From contig NZ_DATEJY010000004.1 in NCBI RefSeq assembly GCF_035277725.1, forward strand, positions 1-26,199: a DNA stretch of 26,199 nt. Reading direction: 5' to 3'. A model generated the notes under the pieces. That model did not search any database, was not told the origin of the DNA, and saw nothing but the letters and a program-made list of their open reading frames with translations. Made by a program: the position numbers and the translations under genes. The DNA is from Dyella_B sp035277725 (GTDB taxonomy: Bacteria; Pseudomonadota; Gammaproteobacteria; Xanthomonadales; Rhodanobacteraceae). This document shows, in pieces, positions 15,711 to 24,100 of the stretch (positions are counted from its first letter, which is position 1; each line of letters starts with the position of its first letter).

Positions 15711-15750
15711 TAGTCGCGCTTAGTCCTACTTAGTCACACCTTGTCTTGCG
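15711..15750. promoter_or_regulatory. Direct-repeat array with 10-bp period
   Basis: Successive decamers begin TAGTC (15711), TAGTC (15721), TAGTC (15731) and TTGTC (15741); the first two also end in CT. The spacing of one helical turn puts every copy on the same face of the DNA, as expected for cooperative binding of a small HTH protein. The array lies directly upstream of the HTH gene's start. Autoregulation, an excisionase-type filament or transposase binding near the element's end are possible. Confidence 0.55.
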
Positions 15751-15878
15751 CACTCACAAGCCAGCGCCCATCGCTTGCCAGGAATAGAGGATGTATGCCG
15801 TAGCGCCATTTGCCCGAAAACTGCGCCGGCGCAACAAAAAAGTCAAGCTAACCCTTTGTTATATATGACAATCACTAA

Positions 15879-15903
15879 TAGCAACGCATATAGCAAACGC
15901 ATA
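15879..15903. repeat. Tandem direct repeat TAGCAA(A)CGCATA
   Basis: TAGCAACGCATA (15879-15890) is followed immediately by TAGCAAACGCATA (15891-15903), differing by one inserted A. It is placed between the divergent transcription units and could be an operator or a transposase-binding site. The role is unknown. Confidence 0.5.
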
Positions 15904-16036
15904 GTATTCAGCTGGTAAACTGCAAGGGGATCAACGACTTCCAAAACAGCCAAAATGCAGGCAATTCGTCCAACGTATTGAGACGAGCGCCTAGCAAAGT
16001 TCCGGGAGGTCGTCACAGGGGACAGGGGGAAGACGC

Positions 16037-17863
16037 ATGCGTTTGAAGTCCGTAGCCGTCAAAAACTTTCGTTGCTATCGCGAAGAAGCTTTCGTCGCGA
16101 TTGATGACCTGACCACCTTTGTTGGAAAAAACGACATCGGCAAGTCTTCGATTCTTGAAGCGCTCGAGATCTTCTTCAACAACGAGACCGTGAAGATCGA
16201 AGCTGATGATGCCAACATCTTTAACTTAGACAAAAAGGTGTACATCACCTGCGAGTTCGAGGATCTGCCAATTTCGCTAACACTTGATGCAGGTGCAGAA
16301 ACCACACTGGCCAATGAGTACATGTTATCGGCAGCAGGTACTCTTAAGATTCAGAAGGTCTACGACTGCAAGGGCAGCAGGCCCAGTGTTGAAATCTTCA
16401 TTTTGGCGCAGCATCCCACGGCTGACGGTGTCTCAGGGTTACTGGAACTTAAGGAAAAGGAGTTACAGGCCCAGATCAAAGCAAAGGAACTAGCTGTCCA
16501 ACTCAAGGGCAACCCTGGAATGCGGAGAGCCCTATGGGAGGCCGAGGCAGACCTAAAGCTTGCTGACGTCGCATTGCCAATGGGCAAAGCGAAGGAGGAC
16601 AGTAAGCGCATTTGGGAGCAGCTAGATAGCCACCTGCCAATCTTTGCCCTGTTCCAAAGTGATCGCAGCAGTCGCGACTCTGACGGCGAAGTGCAGACCC
16701 CCATGAAGGCAGCGGTCGCCTCGGCCATTGCAGAGATGCAAGGTGAGATCGAACAGATCCAGCGCAAGGTCAAGGAGAAAGCCGAAGAAATTGCCCGCAG
16801 CACCCATGAGGCCCTAAAAGCAATTGATGCCAATCTGGCGAAGGAACTGAACCCTCAGTTCACGCCACCGACTACCGCAAAATGGACCGGACTGTTTTCA
16901 GTCAATATGGATACAGATGACGGCATCCCACTGAACAAGCGAGGTAGCGGAGTACGCCGACTCGTACTTGTCAGCTTCTTCAAAGCGGCAGCCGAGCGGC
17001 GCTTAGCTTCAGGCGGCAGCAAGCGGAGCATCATCTACGCGATCGAAGAACCCGAGACTGCACAGCACCCGAACAATCAAAAGATCCTCATCGAATCCTT
17101 CAAGACGTTAGCTAGCGAATCCGGCTACCAGGTACTTTTAACGACACACAGCCCAGGATTCGCGGCAGAGCTTCCGACGGACAGCATTCGCTTCATCTCT
17201 CGCGACGCTAACGATAACCCGGTAATTGACGAAGGCGTAGATGTCTTTGGTCAGGTCGCGCAAGCGTTGGGGGTCGTCGCAGACAGCAAGATAAAAGTCT
17301 TACTGTGTGTTGAGGGACCGACTGACGTTGCCGCATTGAAGTGTCTGAGCGGAGCACTGAACCTTGCAGATGCCACCATTCCGGATCTGGCGAATGATGG
17401 GAGGGTGGCCTTCATCGTGCTGGGAGGGTCTACTTTGCAGCACTGGGTGACCGAGCACTACCTCAAGGGGCTAGGGAGGCCTGAGGTACATATCTACGAC
17501 AGCGACGTAGCCATTTACGGAGCATCGGTCGCAGAGGTCAACAATCGAACCGATGGATCTTGGGCAGCACAGACATTGAAGTATGAAGTGGAAAACTACT
17601 TACATGCTGATGCAATTCACGAAGCATTCGGCGTGAACATTGTTGTACCCGACCAGCTCGATGCAAATGGGAACGCAGTGCCTGCAATCTTCTCGGCAGC
17701 GCTACATGCATTGAATCAAGTTGGCTCGCCGGTCAACGACAAGACGGCAAAGAAGAGGCTGGCTGGACAAGCGTTCCCACGGATGACGGCCGCAAGATTG
17801 AGGGAACGCGACCCGGCGGGTGAGGTAGAAGGCTGGCTACGGCGAATTGCAGCGATGTTGTGA
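16037..17863 (+). CDS. OLD family endonuclease (ATPase-TOPRIM)
   Basis: This 608-aa protein has the OLD architecture. The N-terminal SMC/ABC-like ATPase opens with MRLKSVAVKNFRCYREEAF and has Walker A VGKNDIGKSSILEAL (about 29-43). A central coiled coil lies around residues 135-165 and 230-275. Signature and Walker B regions contain NKRGSGVRRLVLVSFFKAA and IIYAIEEPETAQHPNNQ. The C-terminal TOPRIM nuclease shows VLLCVEGPTDVAAL (catalytic Glu) and HIYDSDVAIYG (DxD). OLD proteins include P2 Old and Gabija GajA and cleave DNA in phage defence. No UvrD-like GajB helicase follows, so this is not a Gabija pair. Start ATG 16037 has GGGGGAAG upstream. It faces away from the transposition genes. Confidence 0.88.
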   Translation: MRLKSVAVKNFRCYREEAFVAIDDLTTFVGKNDIGKSSILEALEIFFNNETVKIEADDANIFNLDKKVYITCEFEDLPISLTLDAGAETTLANEYMLSAAGTLKIQKVYDCKGSRPSVEIFILAQHPTADGVSGLLELKEKELQAQIKAKELAVQLKGNPGMRRALWEAEADLKLADVALPMGKAKEDSKRIWEQLDSHLPIFALFQSDRSSRDSDGEVQTPMKAAVASAIAEMQGEIEQIQRKVKEKAEEIARSTHEALKAIDANLAKELNPQFTPPTTAKWTGLFSVNMDTDDGIPLNKRGSGVRRLVLVSFFKAAAERRLASGGSKRSIIYAIEEPETAQHPNNQKILIESFKTLASESGYQVLLTTHSPGFAAELPTDSIRFISRDANDNPVIDEGVDVFGQVAQALGVVADSKIKVLLCVEGPTDVAALKCLSGALNLADATIPDLANDGRVAFIVLGGSTLQHWVTEHYLKGLGRPEVHIYDSDVAIYGASVAEVNNRTDGSWAAQTLKYEVENYLHADAIHEAFGVNIVVPDQLDANGNAVPAIFSAALHALNQVGSPVNDKTAKKRLAGQAFPRMTAARLRERDPAGEVEGWLRRIAAML

Positions 17864-17906
17864 ATACCAAACATTCTTTTGCAGATAAGACAGTTTTCAT
17901 TGTCAC

Positions 17907-17922
17907 CACTAGAAGACTAGTG
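17907..17922 (+). terminator. Weak hairpin after the OLD gene
   Basis: CACTAG-AAGA-CTAGTG forms a perfect 6-bp stem, extendable with a bulge by GTCA/TGAC-type pairing, and is followed by CCTTATTT. It lies in the 93-bp gap between the OLD stop and the next gene, so it may be a terminator that separates the two units. The T-tract is poor. Confidence 0.35.
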
Positions 17923-17956
17923 ACCTTATTTCAAGAGACCCCTTCTGAGAAAAATC

Positions 17957-18892
17957 ATGCAGTGCGACATCCTTTATTTATTGGTAAATGAAGAGCACTC
18001 GGCCTTCAAAATCGGTGTTAGCCACCGACCACACCAAAGAATTTCGCGCCTTCCCAATAATATAGATGTCTCGTCTAGCTATGAAGTTCGCTTTCGAGAT
18101 GGCTCTGCCTATGAGGCTGAACGCGTGCTGCATCACATGTTCCGCCAAAAGAACTTTGATATGCCTCGCGGCGAAGGTTATACCGAGTGGTTTGATATTG
18201 CTTCGCTCGAAGACGTTCTTAGATTCATAGAAAATCAGAAGCATCTACTTAGCGTAGAGGAAATCTGCAGGTTACGGCCACGTCCCCTTCCATTAAGAGC
18301 GACAACCGAGGAAAGAATCGCTAAGCGAGCAGCCAAGGAGAAGCGTGCTGCTGAGAGATCGCACATTGCTGCCGAGCAACATGAGCGCGCGCGGAGAGTC
18401 AATGAAGAGAGCTTGATACAACTAGAGGCATGGCTGGATGAAGTGGAAAATATCGGTTCACTAACTGGCATTTTAAAACCCAGGCCGGCCAAACCAAACG
18501 ATGATGGATATATCTACCTCAAAGGTAGCCAAGCCAGTCGGCTGTTTGAAAAAGCGCAGGACCCAATTGAAAAATGGACTTCACTTGTTTGCCCACATGG
18601 CTTTATGGCGATTCTTTGCGGCGGTAGCCAAATGAGCCGAAACTACATGCAGATTTGCGTCAACGGCCGTTTTTTAACCGATGAACCAATAGATCCCTAT
18701 CACCAATCCCGTTTTCCCGGTTGCGAGGCCGTCAGGTCAATGTTGGTAAAGCGCGCTGCCGTTATCGGCACTCCAGACGATCTTCGCCTCCAAAGGATCC
18801 GCAGAACGATAAGAGCGCAAGAAGCTAAATTCTTTCTGGAATTGGAAAAACAATGGTCAGGCGCGCTCTCTGAGGAGTTAGATTCAAGATGA
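17957..18892 (+). CDS. T5orf172 (GIY-YIG-like) domain protein
   Basis: This 311-aa protein begins with a T5orf172/MUG113-type domain of the GIY-YIG nuclease superfamily: ILYLLVNEEHSAFKIGVSHRPHQRISRLP, then EAERVLHHMF and GEGYTEWFDIASLEDVLRFI (residues about 5-95). A charged Ala/Glu/Arg-rich helix (about 113-165) looks like a coiled coil. A C-terminal domain follows with GYIYLKGSQASRLF and SLVCPHGFMAILCGGSQ. The full GIY and YIG triplets are degenerate, so nuclease activity is uncertain. The stop overlaps the next start as ATGA, so it is translationally coupled to the 227-aa protein. Base composition is clearly more AT-rich than the neighbours, suggesting separate acquisition. Confidence 0.72.
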   Translation: MQCDILYLLVNEEHSAFKIGVSHRPHQRISRLPNNIDVSSSYEVRFRDGSAYEAERVLHHMFRQKNFDMPRGEGYTEWFDIASLEDVLRFIENQKHLLSVEEICRLRPRPLPLRATTEERIAKRAAKEKRAAERSHIAAEQHERARRVNEESLIQLEAWLDEVENIGSLTGILKPRPAKPNDDGYIYLKGSQASRLFEKAQDPIEKWTSLVCPHGFMAILCGGSQMSRNYMQICVNGRFLTDEPIDPYHQSRFPGCEAVRSMLVKRAAVIGTPDDLRLQRIRRTIRAQEAKFFLELEKQWSGALSEELDSR

Positions 18893-19572
18893 CTGAGTTC
18901 AATTTCACCGGCCTTCACCCTGCCTTTGTTGAAGCAGTCAATCGGCATGAGCCGTCCATCGCGTTCACGCTTCTCGACGGCCATGGTCGATTTGTTTTTT
19001 TGCTATTTCTTGTGACTGACTCGTCCGGAAAGATCATCTGGGGCGACCTTGAGCTATTCCTGTTGCTTGGCCGAACACAGCGAATGCTTAGATTCAAATT
19101 ACTCGGCAATCATAAGATAAAAGGTGACTTTAAAATCCGACTAACTCAAGAAGATGAAATAGCAATCAGAAGTGAACTTGACCTTGGACAAGCAACTTCG
19201 GGCCCGGCATTCAACCTCTGCAACTTCCTTAGCAAGCTAAACGGTTTGATTCCGTTATCTATCCCGCTAGAGGAGAAAATAGCTGTAATCAGGGCCGATA
19301 GAGAACCCATAAAAGCTAACTGCGAGTCATACCTTGATCAGGCGGAAAAAATCTACCTTCTTAGAGCGGCGCCGCTCCCTCCAGGTAAAAATCCACGAGA
19401 GGAAACGCTACGCAAGCTCTATATGCTTGACGCTGCGATAGATGACGTCGCCGCACTGATTAGGAATCTCAAACGAGTACGTTGGACAACTTACTGGACG
19501 GCGGTTGAGCCCAACACTGACAAATTTGCGGAGATATTTACCAAAGTTGCGCGCGCATCCACGGGGCAGTAA
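18889..19572 (+). CDS. Unknown protein coupled to the T5orf172 gene
   Basis: I do not recognise this 227-aa protein. The N-terminal part reads as beta-rich (FTLLDGHGRFVFLLFLVTD, KIIWGDLELFLLLGR). The middle is mixed, and the C-terminal third is helical with LRKLYMLDAAIDDVAALIRN. No signal peptide, transmembrane helix or catalytic motif is seen. The ATGA overlap with the T5orf172 gene means the two are probably partners of one system. Low GC, as in its partner. There is no evidence for a direct link with the OLD gene other than proximity. Confidence 0.65.
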   Translation: MTEFNFTGLHPAFVEAVNRHEPSIAFTLLDGHGRFVFLLFLVTDSSGKIIWGDLELFLLLGRTQRMLRFKLLGNHKIKGDFKIRLTQEDEIAIRSELDLGQATSGPAFNLCNFLSKLNGLIPLSIPLEEKIAVIRADREPIKANCESYLDQAEKIYLLRAAPLPPGKNPREETLRKLYMLDAAIDDVAALIRNLKRVRWTTYWTAVEPNTDKFAEIFTKVARASTGQ

Positions 19573-19797
19573 CTAGAACATCTTCCTTTGTTGCAATCCA
19601 CGGCTGACTCAACGTTTCAAGGTTCGCAAACGACGGGGGTAAGGCGTATATGAGGATCCAGTCTTGCCAATTGTTCTGAACGCATTCTCGCAGAAAGGCC
19701 AAGAGTTGAAGCCCGAAACCAGCCAGGTCTCCTATGACAAAGAGACGTCGAATGACTTTCGTGCGCAATACGTAACCGCTTTCGGTGAGAATGTCTT
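19573..19797. other. Gap between the T5orf172 unit and the radical SAM operon
   Basis: No plus-strand gene fits here. On the minus strand a 93-codon open frame (19819-19538) spans the whole gap and reads like protein (IRRLFVIGDLAGFGLQLLAF). Its ends lie inside both neighbouring genes, so it may be a remnant of a deleted gene or chance. The promoter of the radical SAM operon should also be here. The GTG start of that operon is preceded by GGTGAG. Confidence 0.35.
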
Positions 19798-20715
19798 GTG
19801 AAGTGCAGACTCGGCCCAAACGGGATGCATCTTTTTGATCGGCGTTCAGGCCTGAATGTCCTGCTAGACGAGTTGCGCCCAGGAGAGGCAGTTTGGTCGA
19901 CGTCCCCCCGGCAGGTGTCTATTGCACTCACCAATGTCTGTGATCTTCACTGCGCGTACTGCTACGCGCCGAAGCACAAGGCATCACTGCATACTGATCA
20001 GATACTCGGCTGGTTAAAGGAATTGGATACTGAGGGGTGCCTCGGCGTCGGATTTGGCGGCGGCGAACCTACCCTGCATCCTGATTTCGTCGACGTTTGC
20101 AAACGGGCTGCGGCCGAAACTGAGCTCGCGGTCACATTCACGACTCATGGTCATCGCTTGGCGCCACAGCTGGTCGAGCGCCTCAAGGGCTCGATCCACT
20201 TCGCACGCATTAGCGTTGACGGGGTCGGCTGCACCTATGAAGAACAGCGCGGAAAGCAGTTTGCCAGCCTGCTCCGAGGCATGGATTCGATTGCAACCCT
20301 GTCTCCCTTTGGGATCAACGTCGTGGTCAACGAGCGCACAGTTTCAGAACTTGATGCGATGAGCGAACTCGCGCAAAAGGTTGGAGCTAGCGAATTGCTA
20401 TTGCTCCCTCAGCAAGCAACCGCCGCGGTTGCAAGCATGGATGAAGTGGTCGGCCGGGCACTTCAGGGCTGGGTATCCAACTACAGAGGTAAGGTTCGCC
20501 TGGCGATCAGTGAGATGGATGCAGCAGGACTGCCGACTTGCGACCCATTCCCCGATGAGCGAGGCCTTCGGGCTTATGCACACATAGACGCATCCGGCAT
20601 GCTGCGTGCAAGTTCTTACTCGCCTGCCGGCACGAAAATAGGAGACGCCGGCGTTCTTTCGGCGCTTAAGCGACTCAAAGCTACTTTAGAGACCAGTGAG
20701 GAGGCGCAATCATGA
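19798..20715 (+). CDS. Radical SAM protein
   Basis: This 305-aa protein carries the radical SAM cluster motif C48-x3-C52-x2-C55 (NVCDLHCAYCYA), the SAM-binding GGGEP (87-91) and a THGH segment where TNG is usual. It would bind a 4Fe-4S cluster and cleave SAM to a 5'-deoxyadenosyl radical. The C-terminus (YAHIDASGMLRASSYSPAG) follows the strand pattern of SPASM/twitch domains but lacks the cluster-binding cysteines. The substrate is unknown. It starts at GTG 19798 with GGTGAG upstream, and its stop overlaps the next ATG as ATGA. In a three-gene operon with a 135-aa protein and a STAND nuclease, it may modify the small protein or make a signal or antiviral metabolite. Confidence 0.85.
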   Translation: MKCRLGPNGMHLFDRRSGLNVLLDELRPGEAVWSTSPRQVSIALTNVCDLHCAYCYAPKHKASLHTDQILGWLKELDTEGCLGVGFGGGEPTLHPDFVDVCKRAAAETELAVTFTTHGHRLAPQLVERLKGSIHFARISVDGVGCTYEEQRGKQFASLLRGMDSIATLSPFGINVVVNERTVSELDAMSELAQKVGASELLLLPQQATAAVASMDEVVGRALQGWVSNYRGKVRLAISEMDAAGLPTCDPFPDERGLRAYAHIDASGMLRASSYSPAGTKIGDAGVLSALKRLKATLETSEEAQS

Positions 20716-21119
20716 AGATTTGGAACGGATACGGGTCCGAGCACTCGATGAACCTGGTTCTCATCGGTAGGTTCAAGCGAGCACAAGACGCGGAGAAGGT
20801 TGAGAAGGATATTGACAGACTCAGCGCTCAGGCTTCGAAAGATGACAGCCACGCCGTCTCTTTTGGTGACCCAGAAGATCAGAGGTTTTCAGATGACATG
20901 CTCTCGTTACTGCGGAGCCTGAACCTCAACACCTTAAGTCCTTCTGATCTCGGGCAGTTGGTATCTGACCATCACCTCACGCGTAAAGGCGACCAAATCA
21001 CTGTCACGACTGACGAGGCTGAAGTGTCTGCGTTCGTGAAGCTCTTCATCGAAGCTGGAGCGAAGGTCGAGGTCTTTTCGGCGCACGACTACCCGTCCGA
21101 TTCTGACGATGCCAACTGA
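20712..21119 (+). CDS. Small protein of the radical SAM operon (DUF6375-like)
   Basis: This 135-aa soluble protein opens MKIWNGYGSEHSMNLVLIGR, which I recall as typical of DUF6375; this family call is from memory. The first half looks like an alpha/beta ferredoxin-like unit (MNLVLIGRFKRAQDAEKVEKDIDRL). The second half (ITVTTDEAEVSAFVKLFIEAGAKVEVFS) could be a second such repeat. The C-terminus is acidic, ending PSDSDDAN. There are no cysteines or nuclease motifs. GAGGAGGCG precedes ATG 20712, which overlaps the radical SAM stop. The STAND gene starts 15 bases after it. It could be the radical SAM substrate, a chaperone or an adaptor. Confidence 0.7.
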   Translation: MKIWNGYGSEHSMNLVLIGRFKRAQDAEKVEKDIDRLSAQASKDDSHAVSFGDPEDQRFSDDMLSLLRSLNLNTLSPSDLGQLVSDHHLTRKGDQITVTTDEAEVSAFVKLFIEAGAKVEVFSAHDYPSDSDDAN

Positions 21120-21133
21120 CGGAGAAGGCGCCG

Positions 21134-24100
21134 ATGCCTGAAATAAATTGGGATGTATTCAGCGAGCTACCCGGAGCAGCGGACGAGAACTTCGAAAAGC
21201 TTTGCCGCTCTTTGGTGCGCCGACACTACGGGTGTTTCGGTCGCTTCAAACAACTCGCAAACCAGCCCGGCGTGGAGTTCCATCTTCAGCTGACGGAGCC
21301 TTGTGATCTCGGAGCGCCACCACGCTGGATCGGTTGGCAATGCAAATGGTATGAGCTGGCAAACGGACAAGACTTGGGGGCCGTGCGCAGAAGCAAGATC
21401 ATTGAGGGCATGGAGAAAACGCGCAAGCATGTCCCAGGTGTAACTGATTGGAAGCTTTGGACACGCCACACGCTGACAAAAGCAGATCAACAATGGTTCT
21501 TCGCTCTTGAGAATGATCGCTTCCCCGAGCTGAAGTTGGAGCTACTGACGTCAACCGACATCGAAGACCTCCTCGCTGGTCCGGGAACACTACTTCGAGA
21601 AACCTATTTCGGTGAGCTCGTTCTGACGCCTGCCCTACTTGCTGAGCAATACAGGCTCGCTGCGGCTCCGTTCAAGCGCCGATACCAGCCAGAAGTTCAT
21701 GTTGTCGTTGGAGCCGAAGAGAAGATACTCAGGCGTCTGGGCGGCCAGAGCGCGTGGCGGTCACTCAAGAAACTCTCAAGTGCCCTAAAAGCGAATTGCA
21801 CGGACATTGCTTCGCGGACAGAGCAACTCAAAACTGAAATCAAGGCCAGAGTCGATTTACTTTTGGCTCGAGCTACGGGCTTGGCTGAACTACTTGATAG
21901 TCTGCACGCAGCGCTAGGCAAGGGCGACTTCGACGCTGTACAGCAAATACTGGCGTCGAATCCACCTCTGCCGGTGCGCTACGACAGACTGCTCTCGAAA
22001 CTGCGGGGGGCACGTTCTGACGGAGCTCCGTTAACTTCGAATCTGGTCGCGGACATCCACGCAGTTTCGTCGACACTGCGTAGTCTGGAGCGGTCGATCG
22101 GCGTTCGAGCCGTGGCCGTGCTTGCAGCTGCTGGCGAAGGAAAGTCCGAGCTCGCCGTCAAGGTGACGCAAATGGACGCGGAATTCCCTGGTGGGGTCTT
22201 GCTGTTGGGCAAGAACCTTCATTCAGGCCAAGGACTTGACGATCTCGTGTCTGCCTTCAAGATTTCTGGCAGGCCAGCGGAAAGCTTCGACCGCCTAGTC
22301 GAGGCCGTAGATGCGGCGGGTCAGCGCGCGGGGAAACGCATCCCCATTGTCATTGACGGCCTGAATGAAGCGGAAGACCCGAGAAATTGGAGGGATGAGC
22401 TCTTCCGAGCGGATGAGCTTTTGAAGGAATTTCCATACGTCCTGCTGGTTGTCACGCTGCGCAACGAGTTCGCGCAAATGTGCCTGCCAGATGAATTTCC
22501 TCAAATTAAGCATAACGGGTTCCAGGAAGATCCTCAGACGGCCATCGACAAGTACTTTGAGTACTACAAGATCGACGCTACCGACGCGGATCTACCAATC
22601 GAGTTCTTACAGCACCCCTTAACGCTGAGAATCTTCTGCGAGGTGGCGAACCCGCGCCGCCAGCACATGGTCGGGGTGGAGGCGCTGCCCAGTTCACTTA
22701 CAAGCTTGTTCGAAGAGCACTTCGACAAGGTCGCCGCACGCGTCGCTGAGCTGTCACCGACGTCGAACCGCACCTATCAGGAAGAAGTGCAAGATGCGCT
22801 GCGGACCATCGCGGGTCTCCTTTGGGATGGCAACACGAGAAGCGTGGAGTTTCAAGTTGCACGGACGGCAGTTGGAGATGTGGGCCGCTGGGACGCCAGC
22901 GTCATTCGCGCGCTTGAGTCCGAAGGTGTCCTCGTTCGAACGACTTCTGAAGACGGCGGCCAAGGAATCGCGTTTGCATACGACCTAATGGCCGGACATG
23001 TGATGGCGCACCATCTGCTTGCTAAGCCGGCCTTGGCACCGTGGCTTCAAAGCGATGAAGGACGCCCGAAGTTCCAATTTCGTGAGCCTGGGTCGCATAC
23101 CTTCGCCTATGACGTGTTCAGGGCCCTGGTTGGCCTGTACCCGCACCGTCTTGGCAGGCGCCAGCTTTGGCAAGACTTGTCGGACGAGAATCTCGTCCTA
23201 AACGCTCTGTTGTTGACTGCGCAATCGGACCCAAGACACATTGGGCGGGAAACGGTGGAACGGTTTGCGCGAGCAATGCAAGAATCGAAGCAGTTCGCAC
23301 GTTTTGCCTTCGAGAGACTTCGAAGCATCAGAGCAGCGCGAGCGCATCCGTTTGACATGGACTTCTTGCACGGCGTGCTCTTGGCTATGTCCAATATCCA
23401 GCGCGATCTTTTTTGGACGGAGTGGGTTCGCGAGAAATCCGAGGAGATTGAAGACGATTTCAAATTTCTGTCGACCAGATGGAATTCCAGTGGCCTAGAT
23501 GAGCGAGAGATTCGACGGGCGCGCTGGGTGATGTGGACACTGACATCGACGTCTAAAAGATTGCGTGATGTGGCGACCAAGACCCTTTACGAATTCGCCA
23601 CCAAGCGGCCAGCGGAGTTTTTCCGGCTAGCAATGGAGGCAATTGCCGTTTCAGACCCATATGTCCCTGAGCGGATGTTCGCCGCTGCCTACGGTGCGGC
23701 GCTAACCACTTGGTCGGATATCAATGCTGTGGAGATGCGCGAAACTCTGCCTAGATTCGCTCGTGAGATTTACCGAGCGATGTTTGCGCCTGGCGCGACG
23801 CATCCTACTTGGCATGCCCTATATCAGGAGTACTGTCTGGGAACCATTGCCATCGCAAGGATGGTTGATCCGAATTGCTTGTCTGAGCACGAGGCTGCTC
23901 ATCTCCTTCCACCGTTTAGCTATCTGCCCAGTCCATTTGAGAACATGCCGCAGTACGATCCAGCAGTGATCGAACGTGCAAGGCGCGAGGCGATTCGAAT
24001 GGACTTCGGCAACTACACTATGGGGAGACTGATTCCAGGCCGCTCAAACTACGACAACCGTAACCCAGAGTACCTGCGGGTGCTGCCGGCAATTGTTTCG

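Larger units (their letters stand above)
15681..16036. other. 356-bp divergent intergenic region, AT-rich, repeat-bearing
   Basis: This gap separates the leftward transposition genes from the rightward OLD gene. It has no credible gene. It holds the 10-bp-phased repeats (15711-15750), a 12-bp palindrome TGCGCCGGCGCA (15822-15833) next to an A-run, an AT-rich TTATATATGACAA stretch (15859-15871), and a tandem TAGCAA(A)CGCATA repeat (15879-15903). Divergent promoters and possibly the transposon end should be here. The OLD ribosome binding site GGGGGAAG is at its right edge. Confidence 0.6.

Noticed and set aside
15822..15833. 12-bp palindrome TGCGCCGGCGCA as a terminator
   Set aside because: It is followed by an A-run rather than a T-run on the plus strand, and no minus-strand gene ends before it.
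9898..16036. Paired transposon ends with TGT/ACA termini
   Set aside because: I compared 9898-10092 and 15681-16036 by eye in both orientations and found no convincing inverted match; a shared AGCAACGC octamer is in the wrong relative orientation and too short.
16037..19572. Gabija system
   Set aside because: OLD is present, but no UvrD/GajB-like helicase follows; the next gene is a T5orf172 protein.
19798..20715. Prokaryotic viperin
   Set aside because: The radical SAM motif alone is not enough; the protein has a SPASM-like tail pattern and I see no viperin-specific C-terminal motif.
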